Below the pieces are notes generated by a model. The model worked only from the letters and a program-made list of their open reading frames with translations. It was not told where the DNA came from and did not search any database. DNA of 64,000 nt, from contig JAEMGR010000009.1 of assembly GCA_016458225.1 (NCBI GenBank), positions 372,001 through 436,000 on the forward strand, written 5' to 3'. The position numbers and the translations under genes were made by a program. This document shows positions 31,016-40,485 of the stretch, in pieces. Origin of the DNA: Myxococcaceae bacterium JPH2. GTDB lineage: Bacteria; Myxococcota; Myxococcia; Myxococcales; Myxococcaceae. Within the stretch, counting starts at the first letter, position 1, and each line of letters begins with the position of its first letter.

Positions 31016-31753
31016 TCAGCGCTTGGAAGGTTTCAGGGCGCGCATGCGCCGGGGCTCGGGCGCGGAGAGCTGGGCACGCACCTTCGCGGCGAGTTGGGGC
31101 CTGTTCGTCCGCTCGTAGAACTCGGCCAGCTTGCGCAGCACCATCCCCCCGCCGGGTTGGGCTTCTCGCGCGGCGAGAAGTTCCCGCTCCGCGTCCGCGA
31201 TGCGCTCCTGCCGCTCCAGGACCAGGGCGAGCTGCAGGCGCACCTGGACCCACTCCGGTCGGGCATGGGCCAGGTAACGGTAGTGCAACTCGGCCTTGAG
31301 CCAGTCCCCCAGCCCCACCCACACGCTGGCGAGCCGGAAGCGGGCCTCCTCATACGAGGCGCGGTACGACAAGGCCGTCTCATAGGCGCGGGCCGCCTTG
31401 AACGGCAGGCCCTGCTCCTCGAGCAGCAGACCGCGCAGGTAGTGCCCTCGGGGGTTCTCCGGAGCAACCGAGGCCACGGCATCCAGGTGGGCCTGCGCCC
31501 GCTCGAGCGAGGCCGGCCCCCCCGCCTTCAGGAGCAGCCGGGCCGCCTCCAGGTGAGGCAGCTCCCAGGAGGGCTGGGTCCGAGCCAGCGACTCCACGCC
31601 CGCGAGCGCCGCCGCATCATCCCCTTCCGCCTCATGGGCGAGCGCCGCCGCCAGGGAGGGGGCGGGGGCCACCGTCGGGGGCGCTGTCAGGGCGGAAGAG
31701 GCTGGCGCGTCGGCGGCGGCCGCCAGCAGCGCCGCCAGGATGACCCACGTCAT
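31016..31753 (-). CDS. Secreted or periplasmic TPR protein
   Basis: A 245-residue protein with a short signal peptide (MTWVILAALLAAAADA) and then Ala/Pro-rich sequence. Four or more tetratricopeptide-like repeats follow from about 75 to 230, with W/L/G/Y/A/F/A/P spacing visible in NPRGHYLRGLLLEEQGLPFKA and later blocks. It ends in a basic tail. The start chosen places the signal peptide first; no strong ribosome site is visible. It is divergent from mutS2 (66 nt) and may be the first gene of the leftward run. It likely scaffolds protein contacts in the periplasm. Confidence 0.75.
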   Translation of the reverse strand: MTWVILAALLAAAADAPASSALTAPPTVAPAPSLAAALAHEAEGDDAAALAGVESLARTQPSWELPHLEAARLLLKAGGPASLERAQAHLDAVASVAPENPRGHYLRGLLLEEQGLPFKAARAYETALSYRASYEEARFRLASVWVGLGDWLKAELHYRYLAHARPEWVQVRLQLALVLERQERIADAERELLAAREAQPGGGMVLRKLAEFYERTNRPQLAAKVRAQLSAPEPRRMRALKPSKR

Positions 31754-31819
31754 CCACGGCAGATAGCAGAGCCGGGCTGAACTCCTCAACAGTTCCTCTT
31801 GACGGCCAATCGGCCGCGC

Positions 31820-34234
31820 ATGAAACCCATGACCGTGCAGATTTCCCAAAGGACACTGGAAGACCTCGGCTTCGCGGACGTGCTGCGTGCGCTGGCCCAA
31901 CGCTGTCGGACGGAGCCGGGCAGGGAGCGTGCCCTCGCCCGCCCCTTCCTCGATTCAGCCGAGGAGGTCACCGAGGCGCTCGCCCTGGTCGCGGAGGCCC
32001 GGACGCTCTCGCAGGAGCAGTTCTCCCTGCCGCTGGGTGGCGTGACGGACCTGCGCCTCGCCTTGGGGCACACGACCAAGGGCGGCGTGCTCGAACCCCG
32101 GCAGCTCATCGACTCGGCGCAGCTCCTGCTCGCCTTCATCAACAGCCGCGAGGCCCTGGAGGAACGCCGCGAGCGCGTCCCTCGGATGATGGAGATCGGG
32201 CGCCAGATGCCCCTGCTCGAGTCGCTCGCGCGCCGAATCGATCAGTGCTTCGAGCCAGACGGTGAGATTTCCGACCGGGCCAGCCCCGCCCTCCGCGAGG
32301 CCCGGGACCGGACCCGCGGCTTGCACCGGCGCATCAAGTCCCGTCTGGACGAGATGCTCCACGACGAGGGCTTCGTCTCCAAGCTCCGCGAGAACTACTA
32401 CTCCGTGCGCAACGGCCGGTATGTGGTCCCCGTGGTGTCCAACTACCGCTCGGAAGTGGACGGCATCGTCCACAACGCCAGCCAGACGGGCCAGACGCTC
32501 TTCATGGAGCCGCAGGCCATGGTCAGCCTGGGCAACGACCTGGCCATCGCGCAGTCCGAGGTGGCCGAGGAGGAGCTCAAGGTCCTCCAGGAGTTGAGCG
32601 GGCACCTCGGGCGCGAGGCGGACCGCATCCTCGAGGGGCTCTCGGCGGTGGCGGAGCTGGATGAGTTGGAGGCCGTGGCGCTGCTCGCCGCCGACCTCGA
32701 CGCCAGCATCCCGACGTTCGATGGCGTGCGCGAGTTGGAGCTGCGCCTCTTGCGCCACCCCCGCCTGGTCCTCAAGGACATGAACGTGGTGGCCAACGAC
32801 GTGGCGCTCACCGGCGAGGCGCGGTCCCTGGTGGTGTCGGGCCCCAACGCCGGCGGCAAGACGGTGACGCTCACGGGCGTGGGACTCTGCGCGCTCATGC
32901 TGCGCTCCGCGCTGCCCATCCCCGTGGCCGAGGGCTCGCGGATGCCGCTGTACCGCTCCGTGCACTCCACCGTCGGCGACGCGCAGGACCTCACGCAGGG
33001 CCTGTCCACGTTCAGCGCCCACGTGGTGATGCTGCGGGACATCATCGCCGTCGCGGGCGAGGGCTCACTCGTCCTCATCGACGAGATCGCCGCGGACACC
33101 GACCCTCGCGAGGGCGCGGCCATCGCCGTGGCGGTGCTGGAGGAGCTGCTCCAGAAGGACGCGGTGGTGCTCGTCACCACGCACCTGGAGGAACTCAAGG
33201 CCCTGGCCCACATGGACCGGCGCTTCCTCAACGCGCGCGTGGGCTTCGACGCGAAGAAGATGGCGCCCACCTACCGCCTGCAGATCGGCGCGGCGGGCCA
33301 GTCCTCCGCCATCGAGGTGGCTGCCCGCGTGGGCCTGCCCGCGCGCGTGTGCGATCGCGCTCGCGAGCTGTCGCTCAACTCCGGAGGACCGCTCACCAAG
33401 GCGCTGGCCGCGGCCGAGGACGAGCGACGCAAGCTCAACGAGGAGCTGGAGAAGGCCCGCGTGGCCGCGCGCGAGGCCGAGGCACTGCGCGCCGAGCTGG
33501 AGAAGCAGAAGGTCGCGTTCGAGCGCGAGCGCAAGGGCCGGATGATGCAGTTCAACGACGACGTGCACGCCGCCACCGAGCTCGCCACCACCGAGGTGCG
33601 GGAGCTGCTCGCGAAGCTGCGCGCGTCGCAGAACGAGAAGGCGCTCTCCGAGGCACGCGCCCAGCTCCAGCAGCGCGCGGAGGAGGCCCAGAAGCGCTCC
33701 CAGGCCGCCAAGGCCGAGCTGTTCCAGGTGGAGGCCCCAGGCCCGGCGACGCTCAAGGTCGGCGCGTGGGTGCACCACTCGGGACTTGGCCGCGACGTGG
33801 AGATCCTCGAGCTGTCCGAGGGCAGCGCGGTGGTGTCCGCGGGCGGCGCGATGAAGATGCGCGTGTCCACGACCGAGCTGTCCGGCTCGCGCACCCGCAA
33901 GCCGCAGCAGGCCCGGTTCCCCGAGCGAGCCAAGCAGGAGGCCGTGCTGAAGCGCGCGGCCTCGGCGGCGCCCGCGGAGGTGGAGGCCACGAACTTCCGC
34001 TGCGACGTGCGCGGTCACCGCGCGGATGAGGCGCTCACGGAGGTCGAGGCCTTCCTCGACGCAGGGATGCGCCAAGGTGAAGAGGCCGCGGTCATCATCC
34101 ACGGCCACGGCACCGGCGCGCTCAAGCAGGCCATCCGCGACTACCTGGCCGCGTCGCCGTACATCCGCATGTTCCGCCCGGGCGAGAGCCACGAGGGCGG
34201 TGACGGCGTCACCATCGTGGCCCTGCGCTCGTAG
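31820..34234 (+). CDS. mutS2: MutS2-type ATPase/endonuclease with Smr domain
   Basis: An 804-residue MutS2. It has the clamp/lever helices of the family, an ATPase with Walker A GPNAGGKT near 341-348, and Walker B VLIDEIAADTDP with the THLEELK block. A long charged coiled coil (~540-650) follows. The C-terminal Smr domain (about 720-804) has the CDVRG and IHGHGTGAL motifs that cut or bind nucleic acid. The mismatch-binding domain of MutS is absent, as expected. MutS2 acts in recombination suppression and, in Bacillus, on collided ribosomes. The ATG at 31820 is one of two close options; neither has a strong ribosome site. Confidence 0.92.
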   Translation: MKPMTVQISQRTLEDLGFADVLRALAQRCRTEPGRERALARPFLDSAEEVTEALALVAEARTLSQEQFSLPLGGVTDLRLALGHTTKGGVLEPRQLIDSAQLLLAFINSREALEERRERVPRMMEIGRQMPLLESLARRIDQCFEPDGEISDRASPALREARDRTRGLHRRIKSRLDEMLHDEGFVSKLRENYYSVRNGRYVVPVVSNYRSEVDGIVHNASQTGQTLFMEPQAMVSLGNDLAIAQSEVAEEELKVLQELSGHLGREADRILEGLSAVAELDELEAVALLAADLDASIPTFDGVRELELRLLRHPRLVLKDMNVVANDVALTGEARSLVVSGPNAGGKTVTLTGVGLCALMLRSALPIPVAEGSRMPLYRSVHSTVGDAQDLTQGLSTFSAHVVMLRDIIAVAGEGSLVLIDEIAADTDPREGAAIAVAVLEELLQKDAVVLVTTHLEELKALAHMDRRFLNARVGFDAKKMAPTYRLQIGAAGQSSAIEVAARVGLPARVCDRARELSLNSGGPLTKALAAAEDERRKLNEELEKARVAAREAEALRAELEKQKVAFERERKGRMMQFNDDVHAATELATTEVRELLAKLRASQNEKALSEARAQLQQRAEEAQKRSQAAKAELFQVEAPGPATLKVGAWVHHSGLGRDVEILELSEGSAVVSAGGAMKMRVSTTELSGSRTRKPQQARFPERAKQEAVLKRAASAAPAEVEATNFRCDVRGHRADEALTEVEAFLDAGMRQGEEAAVIIHGHGTGALKQAIRDYLAASPYIRMFRPGESHEGGDGVTIVALRS

Positions 34235-34246
34235 CGTCGTGCGCTG

Positions 34247-36280
34247 CTACCCCTCGAAAGAGGGGTCGTAGAGGTACGTGAGGCGCACGAGGAACTCGCG
34301 GGAGAAGACGGGCAGCGGGGCGTGGCCGCCGTTGTACGGCTGCGCCACGCGGAAGTCGGTGCCGAGCAGGTTGTAGACGCCCGCGCCCAGCTCCAGCCCC
34401 TGTGTGCCCACGTTCTCGGCGCGCAGGAAGGTGTTCAACAGGAGCTGGGTGGGCAGCCGCTGCACCGCCGAGACGCCTCGATCATCCGGGGCCTCCACGG
34501 CGTAGCGCTGCCCCACCAGCACCGCGGTCGGATTGAACGAGAGCCACGGCAGCAGCTTCACGCTGGCCGCGAGCGTCGCCTTGTGCGTGGGCATGCCAGT
34601 GAAGGTGTTGGCGTTGCCGGGCACCAGGTAGTCCTGCACGTCGTTCTTCCCAGACGGCGTGTAGTACGAGTAGCCGAGCACCGCGCGGCCCCACGCGGCC
34701 TTCATCCGGTACTCCAACTCCACGCCCCGACTGCCCAGGCGACCCAGGTTCCGGTAGGCCTCCGTGCCGGACTCGGCGTCGTACGAGTAGATGATGGGGT
34801 CTCTCACGCCCACGTCGAAGACGTTCGCGCTCACCTGCTGGCCATCACCGAGCCGCAGGGTTCCTTCCAACTCGAACACGGTGGTCCGCTCCGGCGTCAC
34901 GTGATCGCCCAGGCTGATGTTCTCGATGCCCGGGGCGCGGAACGCGCGGCTGAACAGGGCCTTGCCGCTGAACGCGCCAAAGGAGCGCAGGAGCACGAGG
35001 CGCGGCACGAAGGAATCGCCGAAGGCGCTGTGGTGCTCGTAGCGTGCACCGGCGACCACCGTGGCGATGGGGTTGTCCGCGTACACCTCCACGAAGCCCG
35101 CCGCGTTGAGGTAGGACACCTCGTCCGCCCCGTCACCGAACGCCGTCTGGAGACCCACGCCGGCGGGGCCGCGCAGCAAGCCCTCGTCATAGGTGACGTC
35201 CACGCCGCTGGTGAGCTGGAGCATGTCGATGGGCGCCCAGCGCGCCACCGTCCGCCCGCGGAAGCGCCGCACCTGCTTGTCGTAGAAGAAGTCCGACGCC
35301 TCGTTCGAGTCCCGGTACGGCTCGCCCAGGGTGAGGTTCAGCCGAGGGATGATCTCCAGCCGGTCCGTCGGGCGGAAGCGATCGGTCAGCTCCATGTGCA
35401 GCGAGTCGAAGTTCGTGGTCGCCGGCGTGGGCAGCACTTCCTCGAACGCGGCCACGGCCGTGGTGTTGTAACGCTGATACAGCACGCTCAACTGGAGATC
35501 GCGAAAGCCGACGCCCGCCTGCACCGTCGTCGGATCCAGCCGCGAGTGCCCGCCCATGGTGGCGGAGTTGCCGTAGAAGTCATCGAACACCGCGTCGCTG
35601 CGCTGCCCCTGCCCCACCGAGGCGGAGACGAACGCGCTCAGGCCCGGCGCGCTCTCGAACACCTTGCGTCCGGAGAGCGTCACGCTGCGGCGCCCGTTCG
35701 ACGACTTCAGCTCGCCGTACGTTCCCGCGAGCATGACGTCCGAGCTGCCCTGGATGCCTCGGGTGATGACGTTGATGACGGCCAGCTCGGCGTTGCCGCC
35801 GTAGATGACCGAGCCCGGGCCGCGCACGACCTCGACGCGCTCAATCAGCTCGATGGGGAACTCGTGGCCAAGCTGCATCGTCGAGTAGAGCTGCTCGTTC
35901 ATCTCCTTGCCGTCGATGAGCAGGAGCACCTTGCCCTCGTGGCCCCACAGTCCTCGGAAGCCCGGGCCCACCGCGCCCTGCACGTCCACGCCGAAGAAGA
36001 AGCCCGGCACCTGGAGCAGGACGTCCATCAGGTCCCGCGCGCCCGAGGCTCGGATCTCCTCGCCCGTCACCGCGGTGACAACAGCGGGCGAGTCATGGAG
36101 CTTGGTCACCGCGAACGAGGCCACCTGACTGTGGACCTCCGGCTCCTCGGCCTCGCGCTCCACCGTCGGCTCAGTGGAAGCGGGCGCGGTGGGCTCCTGC
36201 GCCGCCGCCTCCAGGGACGCCGACAGCACCAGACTGATCACACCCATAGAACCGCGAAGCCACCCAGGGCTGCTGCGCAT
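34247..36280 (-). CDS. TonB-dependent outer-membrane receptor
   Basis: A 677-residue receptor with a signal peptide. An N-terminal plug domain includes SPAVVTAVTGEEIRASGARD and the RVEVVRGPGSVIYGGNAELAVINVITR block near 150-178. A 22-strand-type barrel ends in a strand of alternating aromatic and small residues. It would import a TonB-energised ligand. There is no siderophore gene nearby to identify it; it follows a PEGA protein and a kinase on the same strand. GAGG lies 5 nt before the ATG. Myxobacteria use many such receptors for nutrient uptake. Confidence 0.9.
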   Translation of the reverse strand: MRSSPGWLRGSMGVISLVLSASLEAAAQEPTAPASTEPTVEREAEEPEVHSQVASFAVTKLHDSPAVVTAVTGEEIRASGARDLMDVLLQVPGFFFGVDVQGAVGPGFRGLWGHEGKVLLLIDGKEMNEQLYSTMQLGHEFPIELIERVEVVRGPGSVIYGGNAELAVINVITRGIQGSSDVMLAGTYGELKSSNGRRSVTLSGRKVFESAPGLSAFVSASVGQGQRSDAVFDDFYGNSATMGGHSRLDPTTVQAGVGFRDLQLSVLYQRYNTTAVAAFEEVLPTPATTNFDSLHMELTDRFRPTDRLEIIPRLNLTLGEPYRDSNEASDFFYDKQVRRFRGRTVARWAPIDMLQLTSGVDVTYDEGLLRGPAGVGLQTAFGDGADEVSYLNAAGFVEVYADNPIATVVAGARYEHHSAFGDSFVPRLVLLRSFGAFSGKALFSRAFRAPGIENISLGDHVTPERTTVFELEGTLRLGDGQQVSANVFDVGVRDPIIYSYDAESGTEAYRNLGRLGSRGVELEYRMKAAWGRAVLGYSYYTPSGKNDVQDYLVPGNANTFTGMPTHKATLAASVKLLPWLSFNPTAVLVGQRYAVEAPDDRGVSAVQRLPTQLLLNTFLRAENVGTQGLELGAGVYNLLGTDFRVAQPYNGGHAPLPVFSREFLVRLTYLYDPSFEG

Positions 36281-36355
36281 GCGAACCTCGGCACTTTGTG
36301 TCGGGAAGATGGGACGGACGAGGCCGGCGACCTAGAGGCGCGCCGGCACGAAACG

Positions 36356-37432
36356 TCAGCGGACGCGAACGGCGGTGCGGCGACCCGGCTCGACCTCGAC
36401 GGTCATCCGGCGCTTCACTTCGCCATTCACGCGAACTTCGATGCGGGCCGGACCTGCGGGCAGGCCATCCGCCGTCACGGGCGGGAAGCCATAGGGGCGG
36501 CTGTTGATCCAGATCTCCCCGTAGATGGACGGCGACGTGACGTCCAGATCACCCTTCCCCGCCACGGCCGCGCGAGCCACGGCCGGCGCGGTCTCCGCCG
36601 CGGCCGGAGCCGGAGTCGCCACCGCCACGGGAGGACTCGCCGCGGGAGCCGCGGCGGGCACTGGCGCGGGAGGCGGCGTCACGGGAGCCCGAGCGGCCAC
36701 CACCGCAGGAGGACTCGCGGGCGTCAGCTCCGACGAGAGGTCTCGGTTGATGGAGCGAACCGAGTCATCGGGCACCTCGACCGTCTCCTCGAACAGCTTC
36801 CGCTCGCCCTGCGCGAGCGCCACGCGGTGCGAGCCCGCGGAGACGGTCACCCGCGCGGGCGTCAGGTCCGTGGCCTTGCCGTCCACCATCACCACCAACC
36901 CAGGGGGCGTCGACGTCACCAGCAAGAGGCCGTTGTGCGAAGCCTCCGCCGCGGCAGGGGCAGGAGCCTCCTCGCGCTGCGCGGCACGGGACGCCAACCG
37001 GACCGCTCGCGTCCGAGCCCCCCCACGGCTCGGAGGCACCGAGGGCTCATGGGGCGCGCGCGCGGGCTCGGCCGTCTTGCGCGACTGCTCGCGGGTGCGC
37101 AGATCCGCCGCGATGCGCAGCAACTCCACGAGGTCACCCTTGTCCTTGCGCAGGCTGAGCGCCTCGGTGAACTCAGACACCGCCTTGTCGTAGTCGCGAT
37201 CCTCCAGCGCCGCGAGCCCCGCGGCCCGGCGCGCGCGAGCGAGCCCCGCGTTCGCGTCCTCGACGGCCGGCGCGGCCACGGGCGCGGTGGGGGCCACCTC
37301 GGCAGCCACGGGAGCGGACGGAGCCGGCACCGGCGCCGCGGCGCGCCGACCGCGCACCATCACATACGCGAGCGCATTGAACGCCAAGGCGCCCAGGAGA
37401 ATGACAACAATCCACGTCTTCTGTTTCATCAA
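36356..37432 (-). CDS. Membrane-anchored PEGA-domain protein
   Basis: A 358-residue protein with one N-terminal membrane anchor (about 7-25), a Pro/Ala linker and a short TPR-like helical pair (about 70-110). Two PEGA-like beta modules follow: LLVTSTPPGLVVMVDGKATDLTPARV near 173-198 and a C-terminal one containing IWINSRPYGFPPVTADGLPAGPARIEV. PEGA modules commonly occur in bacterial surface or envelope proteins and next to Ser/Thr kinases, as here. It lies between the kinase and the TonB receptor with gaps of 54 and 75 nt. Confidence 0.8.
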   Translation of the reverse strand: MMKQKTWIVVILLGALAFNALAYVMVRGRRAAAPVPAPSAPVAAEVAPTAPVAAPAVEDANAGLARARRAAGLAALEDRDYDKAVSEFTEALSLRKDKGDLVELLRIAADLRTREQSRKTAEPARAPHEPSVPPSRGGARTRAVRLASRAAQREEAPAPAAAEASHNGLLLVTSTPPGLVVMVDGKATDLTPARVTVSAGSHRVALAQGERKLFEETVEVPDDSVRSINRDLSSELTPASPPAVVAARAPVTPPPAPVPAAAPAASPPVAVATPAPAAAETAPAVARAAVAGKGDLDVTSPSIYGEIWINSRPYGFPPVTADGLPAGPARIEVRVNGEVKRRMTVEVEPGRRTAVRVR

Positions 37433-37486
37433 TGTCTCACTCCCGCGCCGCGATGCCTCACCGTCGGAGGCAGCGGCCCAGGTCGA

Positions 37487-38755
37487 TCAGCCGGCGAAGT
37501 ACCAGAACAAGGCAGAGCCAATGAGCGCGACGCCCGCGGCCGCCGCGATGCCCCACGGAAATCCCTCGGCCACGTCCATCGTCCCGCCGCCCGCCATCCC
37601 CAGCCCCACCGTCGCGACCGTGGGCATGCGACTCCCCGAGCCGGCCGAGCCAGGGACCGATGCGGGCTCGAGATCAGGCTCGGGCTCGATCACCGAGCGC
37701 GGTGCCGACCCGCCGCTCGGCGTGCGCGCGGAACCCGAGCCACTTCCGCCCGTGCCTCCCGGCTGCGAGCCGAGCGCGGGCATGGCCGGCGCGTGACGCC
37801 CCGCCTTGTCCGGAGGGAACAGCGTCGCCATCAGCGAGGCCAGCTCCCGTCCGCCCGAGGTCCAGTTCTGCGCCGACCGATAGCGCTCCAGGTCCTCGTG
37901 CAGCTCGCGCGCGGTCTGATAGCGGGCGTTCGGATCCTTCTGGAGCAGCTTGAGGATGATGCGCTCCAGCGCCGGATCAAACCCAGGCACCATGTCCGAG
38001 GGGCGAGGCACCTCCGCGTGCGACGCGGCGAGGATGGTCGCCTCCATCGACTCGCGCTTGTACAGCCGGCGCCCCGTGGACGCCTCGTACAGCACGATTC
38101 CCAGGGAGAAGAGATCCGAGCGGTGATCCAACTCGCGGTTGGTGATCTGCTCCGGGGACATGTACGCGTACTTCCCCTTCACCACGCCCGCGACGGTGCG
38201 CTCGGCATTGACGCTCGTCTTGACGATGCCAAAGTCCGCCAGCTTGATGATGCCGTCGCGCGACACGAGCACGTTGCCCGGAGTGATGTCCCGGTGCACC
38301 AGCCCCAGCGGCGTTCCATCCGGCAGCGTCTTCGTGTGCGCGTACGCCAGCGCGTCCGACAACGCCATGCCCACGTCCACCGCGAGCCGAGGCCCCACCG
38401 GCAGTCCCGCCGCGCCCGCGTGCCGCAGCAGGCGATCGAACGACTGCCCTTGGATGTACTCCATCGCGATGTAGTACTGGCCGTCGATCTTCCCGAAGTC
38501 GAAGACCTGCACGATGTTCGGATGCGTCAGGAGCGCAGCCACCTTCGCCTCGTCCACGAACATCCGGCTGAACGCCTCCAGGTTCGCGTACTCCGGCAAC
38601 ACCCGCTTGATGACGCAGGCCTTGGAGAACCCGTCAGGTCCGTCCAGCGTCGCCACGAAGAGGTGAGCCATCCCTCCCGCGGCAAGCTGCTGGACTATCC
38701 TGTATTTCCCGAAATGAGTTTCGGGCGCTGGAGATGCCGTCGCGTTCCTATCCAA
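37487..38755 (-). CDS. Ser/Thr protein kinase with C-terminal membrane anchor
   Basis: A 422-residue Hanks-type kinase. LAAGGMAHLF is the glycine loop near 24-33, the invariant Lys is in CVIKRVL, the catalytic loop is HRDITPGNV near 155 and the metal motif DFGIVK near 174. The kinase domain (~15-285) is followed by a Ser/Gly/Pro-rich linker and a single transmembrane helix at the extreme C-terminus (about 400-420). Almost nothing therefore extends outside the cytoplasm, so it is unlikely to be a ligand sensor. It heads the PEGA/TonB-receptor unit. Confidence 0.9.
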   Translation of the reverse strand: MDRNATASPAPETHFGKYRIVQQLAAGGMAHLFVATLDGPDGFSKACVIKRVLPEYANLEAFSRMFVDEAKVAALLTHPNIVQVFDFGKIDGQYYIAMEYIQGQSFDRLLRHAGAAGLPVGPRLAVDVGMALSDALAYAHTKTLPDGTPLGLVHRDITPGNVLVSRDGIIKLADFGIVKTSVNAERTVAGVVKGKYAYMSPEQITNRELDHRSDLFSLGIVLYEASTGRRLYKRESMEATILAASHAEVPRPSDMVPGFDPALERIILKLLQKDPNARYQTARELHEDLERYRSAQNWTSGGRELASLMATLFPPDKAGRHAPAMPALGSQPGGTGGSGSGSARTPSGGSAPRSVIEPEPDLEPASVPGSAGSGSRMPTVATVGLGMAGGGTMDVAEGFPWGIAAAAGVALIGSALFWYFAG

Positions 38756-39181
38756 CTTTTACCCCGAGACCAGAACTGGAAATTCAAGGAAGATACCGGC
38801 GCACTTCAGGGTTCACAAGTTTACGCCCGCACTTCAAAGAGGATTTCAGCTTATCCGGATTTATGCGCGCCTGATACCTGTTGGGTCTGTCAGATTTGTC
38901 TGGTTCTGGACCGGAAGCGGTTGAATCACGGCGCGGCTGTCTCACGCCCAGGACTGTCCGGGAATCCAATGACAGTCATCGCCCGAGCCATCGCCACGTG
39001 GCGGTGATACGGCGTGAGCCTGTCTCACCGCAGCACTCACAGGTCGAGTTGGACCCGCATTGTCCGAGCAGGCGAACAGGCTACCGTTCGCCTGTTCCGC
39101 GCCCGCGCACGGTCTCCGGCAGTCCGAGTCTCCCGTGCAACCTCACCCTCCTGCGCGTGGCCGGGACCAGAGGATGCACAC
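38756..39181. promoter_or_regulatory. Divergent promoter region with palindrome and inverted repeats
   Basis: This 426-nt gap separates the leftward kinase from the rightward fadL-like gene and is locally AT-richer. A perfect 12-bp palindrome CGCCACGTGGCG lies at 38992-39003. Further on, CAGGCGAAC (39069-39077) pairs with GTTCGCCTG (39086-39094), and the overlapping GAACAGGC (39074-39081) with GCCTGTTC (39090-39097). These two hairpins are mutually exclusive and lie about 90-110 nt before the fadL-like start, in its probable leader or operator. No coding sequence was seen. Confidence 0.5.
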
Positions 39182-40378
39182 ATGAAGAAGTACGTCTCCC
39201 TCGCGACCCTGCTCCTCGCCGGCGGCAGTCAGGCAGCCGGCTTCGCCAACACCACCCACACCGCCCGAGCCACGGGCATGGCCAGCGCCATGACGGCGCA
39301 TGTCCAGGATGCCTCGTCCGTAGCGTTCAACCCCGCGGGTCTCTCCGCGCTGACGACGTATGACCTGGAAGTGGGCGGCAGCGCCGTCATCCCCGTGGCG
39401 AACCTCACGCCGCGGGACTCCAACACGGCGGAGGCCACGAAGTTCGCCGTCTCCCCGCCGCCGCACCTGTTCGCCGCGTTCCCGCTGACGCAGGGGCTGG
39501 TGGCGGGCGTGGGCGTGTACACCCCGTACGGCGCCGCGCTGGAGTGGAAGGACGGCTTCTCTGGCCGCTTCGTGGCCACGTACTCGCAGATGGCCACGTT
39601 CAACCTCAACCCCACGCTGTCGTACGCGGCCACGGACTGGCTGCGCGTGGGCGTGGGCGCGGACATCCTCTACGGCATGCTGAAGATTCGTCAGCGCGTC
39701 CCCTTGCCGACGAACACCGAGGCGGGCGCCAGCATCTCGGGTGACGACGTCGCGTTCGGCTTCAACGCGGGCGTGCAGGCGGACCTCGTGAAGAACAAGC
39801 TGTCGGCGGGCATCACCTACCGCAGCGCCACCACGCTCGACTTCAAGGGCGACGCGGAGTTCACCGACGTCCCCGAGCCCCTCCAGGCCGCCTTCGCCAA
39901 GCAGGGCGTGCGGGTGAGCATGCCCATGCCCCAGTCGATGGGCCTGGGACTGGCCTACCACCCGGTCGAGCGCATGACGGTCGCCGCCGACGCCACCTGG
40001 TGGAACTGGTCACGGCTGCAGAGCCTGAACCTCGAGTTCGACAACGCGGCGTTCAGCACGAGCCAGCCCAAGAACTGGCACAACCGCTGGTCCTTCGACC
40101 TGGGCGCCGAGTACGCGGTGACGCCCGCGGTCACCGTGCGAGCGGGCGTGGGCTATGACCCGACGCCCATCCCGGACGCGACGCTCACGCCGGAGCTGCC
40201 GGACTCGGACCGCTACCAGGGCGCGCTCGGCGTGACCTATGGCATCGGCAAGCTGTCGCTGACGGCCGGCTACCAACTGCTCCTGTTCGCGAAGAAGGAG
40301 AGCACCACGCCCGCGCTGCCCGGCACGTACCGGGGCTCGCTGCACGTGCTGACCTTCACGCTGGGCTACCACGGCTAA
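39182..40378 (+). CDS. FadL/OmpP1-family outer-membrane transporter
   Basis: A 398-residue barrel protein. The signal peptide is cleaved before AGFANTTHTARATGMA, the N-terminal hatch region of FadL/OmpP1/TodX proteins. An NPAGLSAL motif near 53-60 is diagnostic of the family. The rest is regular amphipathic strands ending in FTLGYHG. These proteins pass hydrophobic molecules such as long-chain fatty acids across the outer membrane. GAGG lies 9 nt before the ATG; a longer in-frame extension without signal peptide is rejected. It is probably monocistronic. Confidence 0.88.
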   Translation: MKKYVSLATLLLAGGSQAAGFANTTHTARATGMASAMTAHVQDASSVAFNPAGLSALTTYDLEVGGSAVIPVANLTPRDSNTAEATKFAVSPPPHLFAAFPLTQGLVAGVGVYTPYGAALEWKDGFSGRFVATYSQMATFNLNPTLSYAATDWLRVGVGADILYGMLKIRQRVPLPTNTEAGASISGDDVAFGFNAGVQADLVKNKLSAGITYRSATTLDFKGDAEFTDVPEPLQAAFAKQGVRVSMPMPQSMGLGLAYHPVERMTVAADATWWNWSRLQSLNLEFDNAAFSTSQPKNWHNRWSFDLGAEYAVTPAVTVRAGVGYDPTPIPDATLTPELPDSDRYQGALGVTYGIGKLSLTAGYQLLLFAKKESTTPALPGTYRGSLHVLTFTLGYHG

Positions 40379-40408
40379 TCCCTCTCGCTGACGCGGTGAG
40401 CTGAACCC

Positions 40409-40445
40409 GGGGCCGCCCGGGGCCTGTTGGCCCTGGCGCGGCCCT
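40409..40445 (+). terminator. Hairpin terminator after the fadL-like gene
   Basis: GGGCCGC (40410-40416) pairs with GCGGCCC (40438-40444) around an inner GGCC/GGCC hairpin with a TGTT loop, 30 nt after the stop. It separates the gene from the promoter that follows. Confidence 0.6.
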
Positions 40446-40449
40446 TGTC

Positions 40450-40479
40450 TTGACAAGTGATGCCCTTCAAGGGCTATAT
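40450..40479 (+). promoter_or_regulatory. Sigma-70-type promoter of the methionine operon
   Basis: TTGACA at 40450-40455 and CTATAT at 40474-40479 are separated by 18 nt, an unusually good consensus for this GC-rich sequence. Transcription would begin near 40486, exactly where the riboswitch-like structure starts. Confidence 0.7.
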
Positions 40480-40485
40480 GCGCGC

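Noticed and set aside
34322-39007. A 1561-codon open frame on the plus strand
   Set aside because: It runs antisense through the TonB receptor, PEGA and kinase genes, which have clear domains. Its His/Arg-rich translation is the typical mirror of GC-rich codons.
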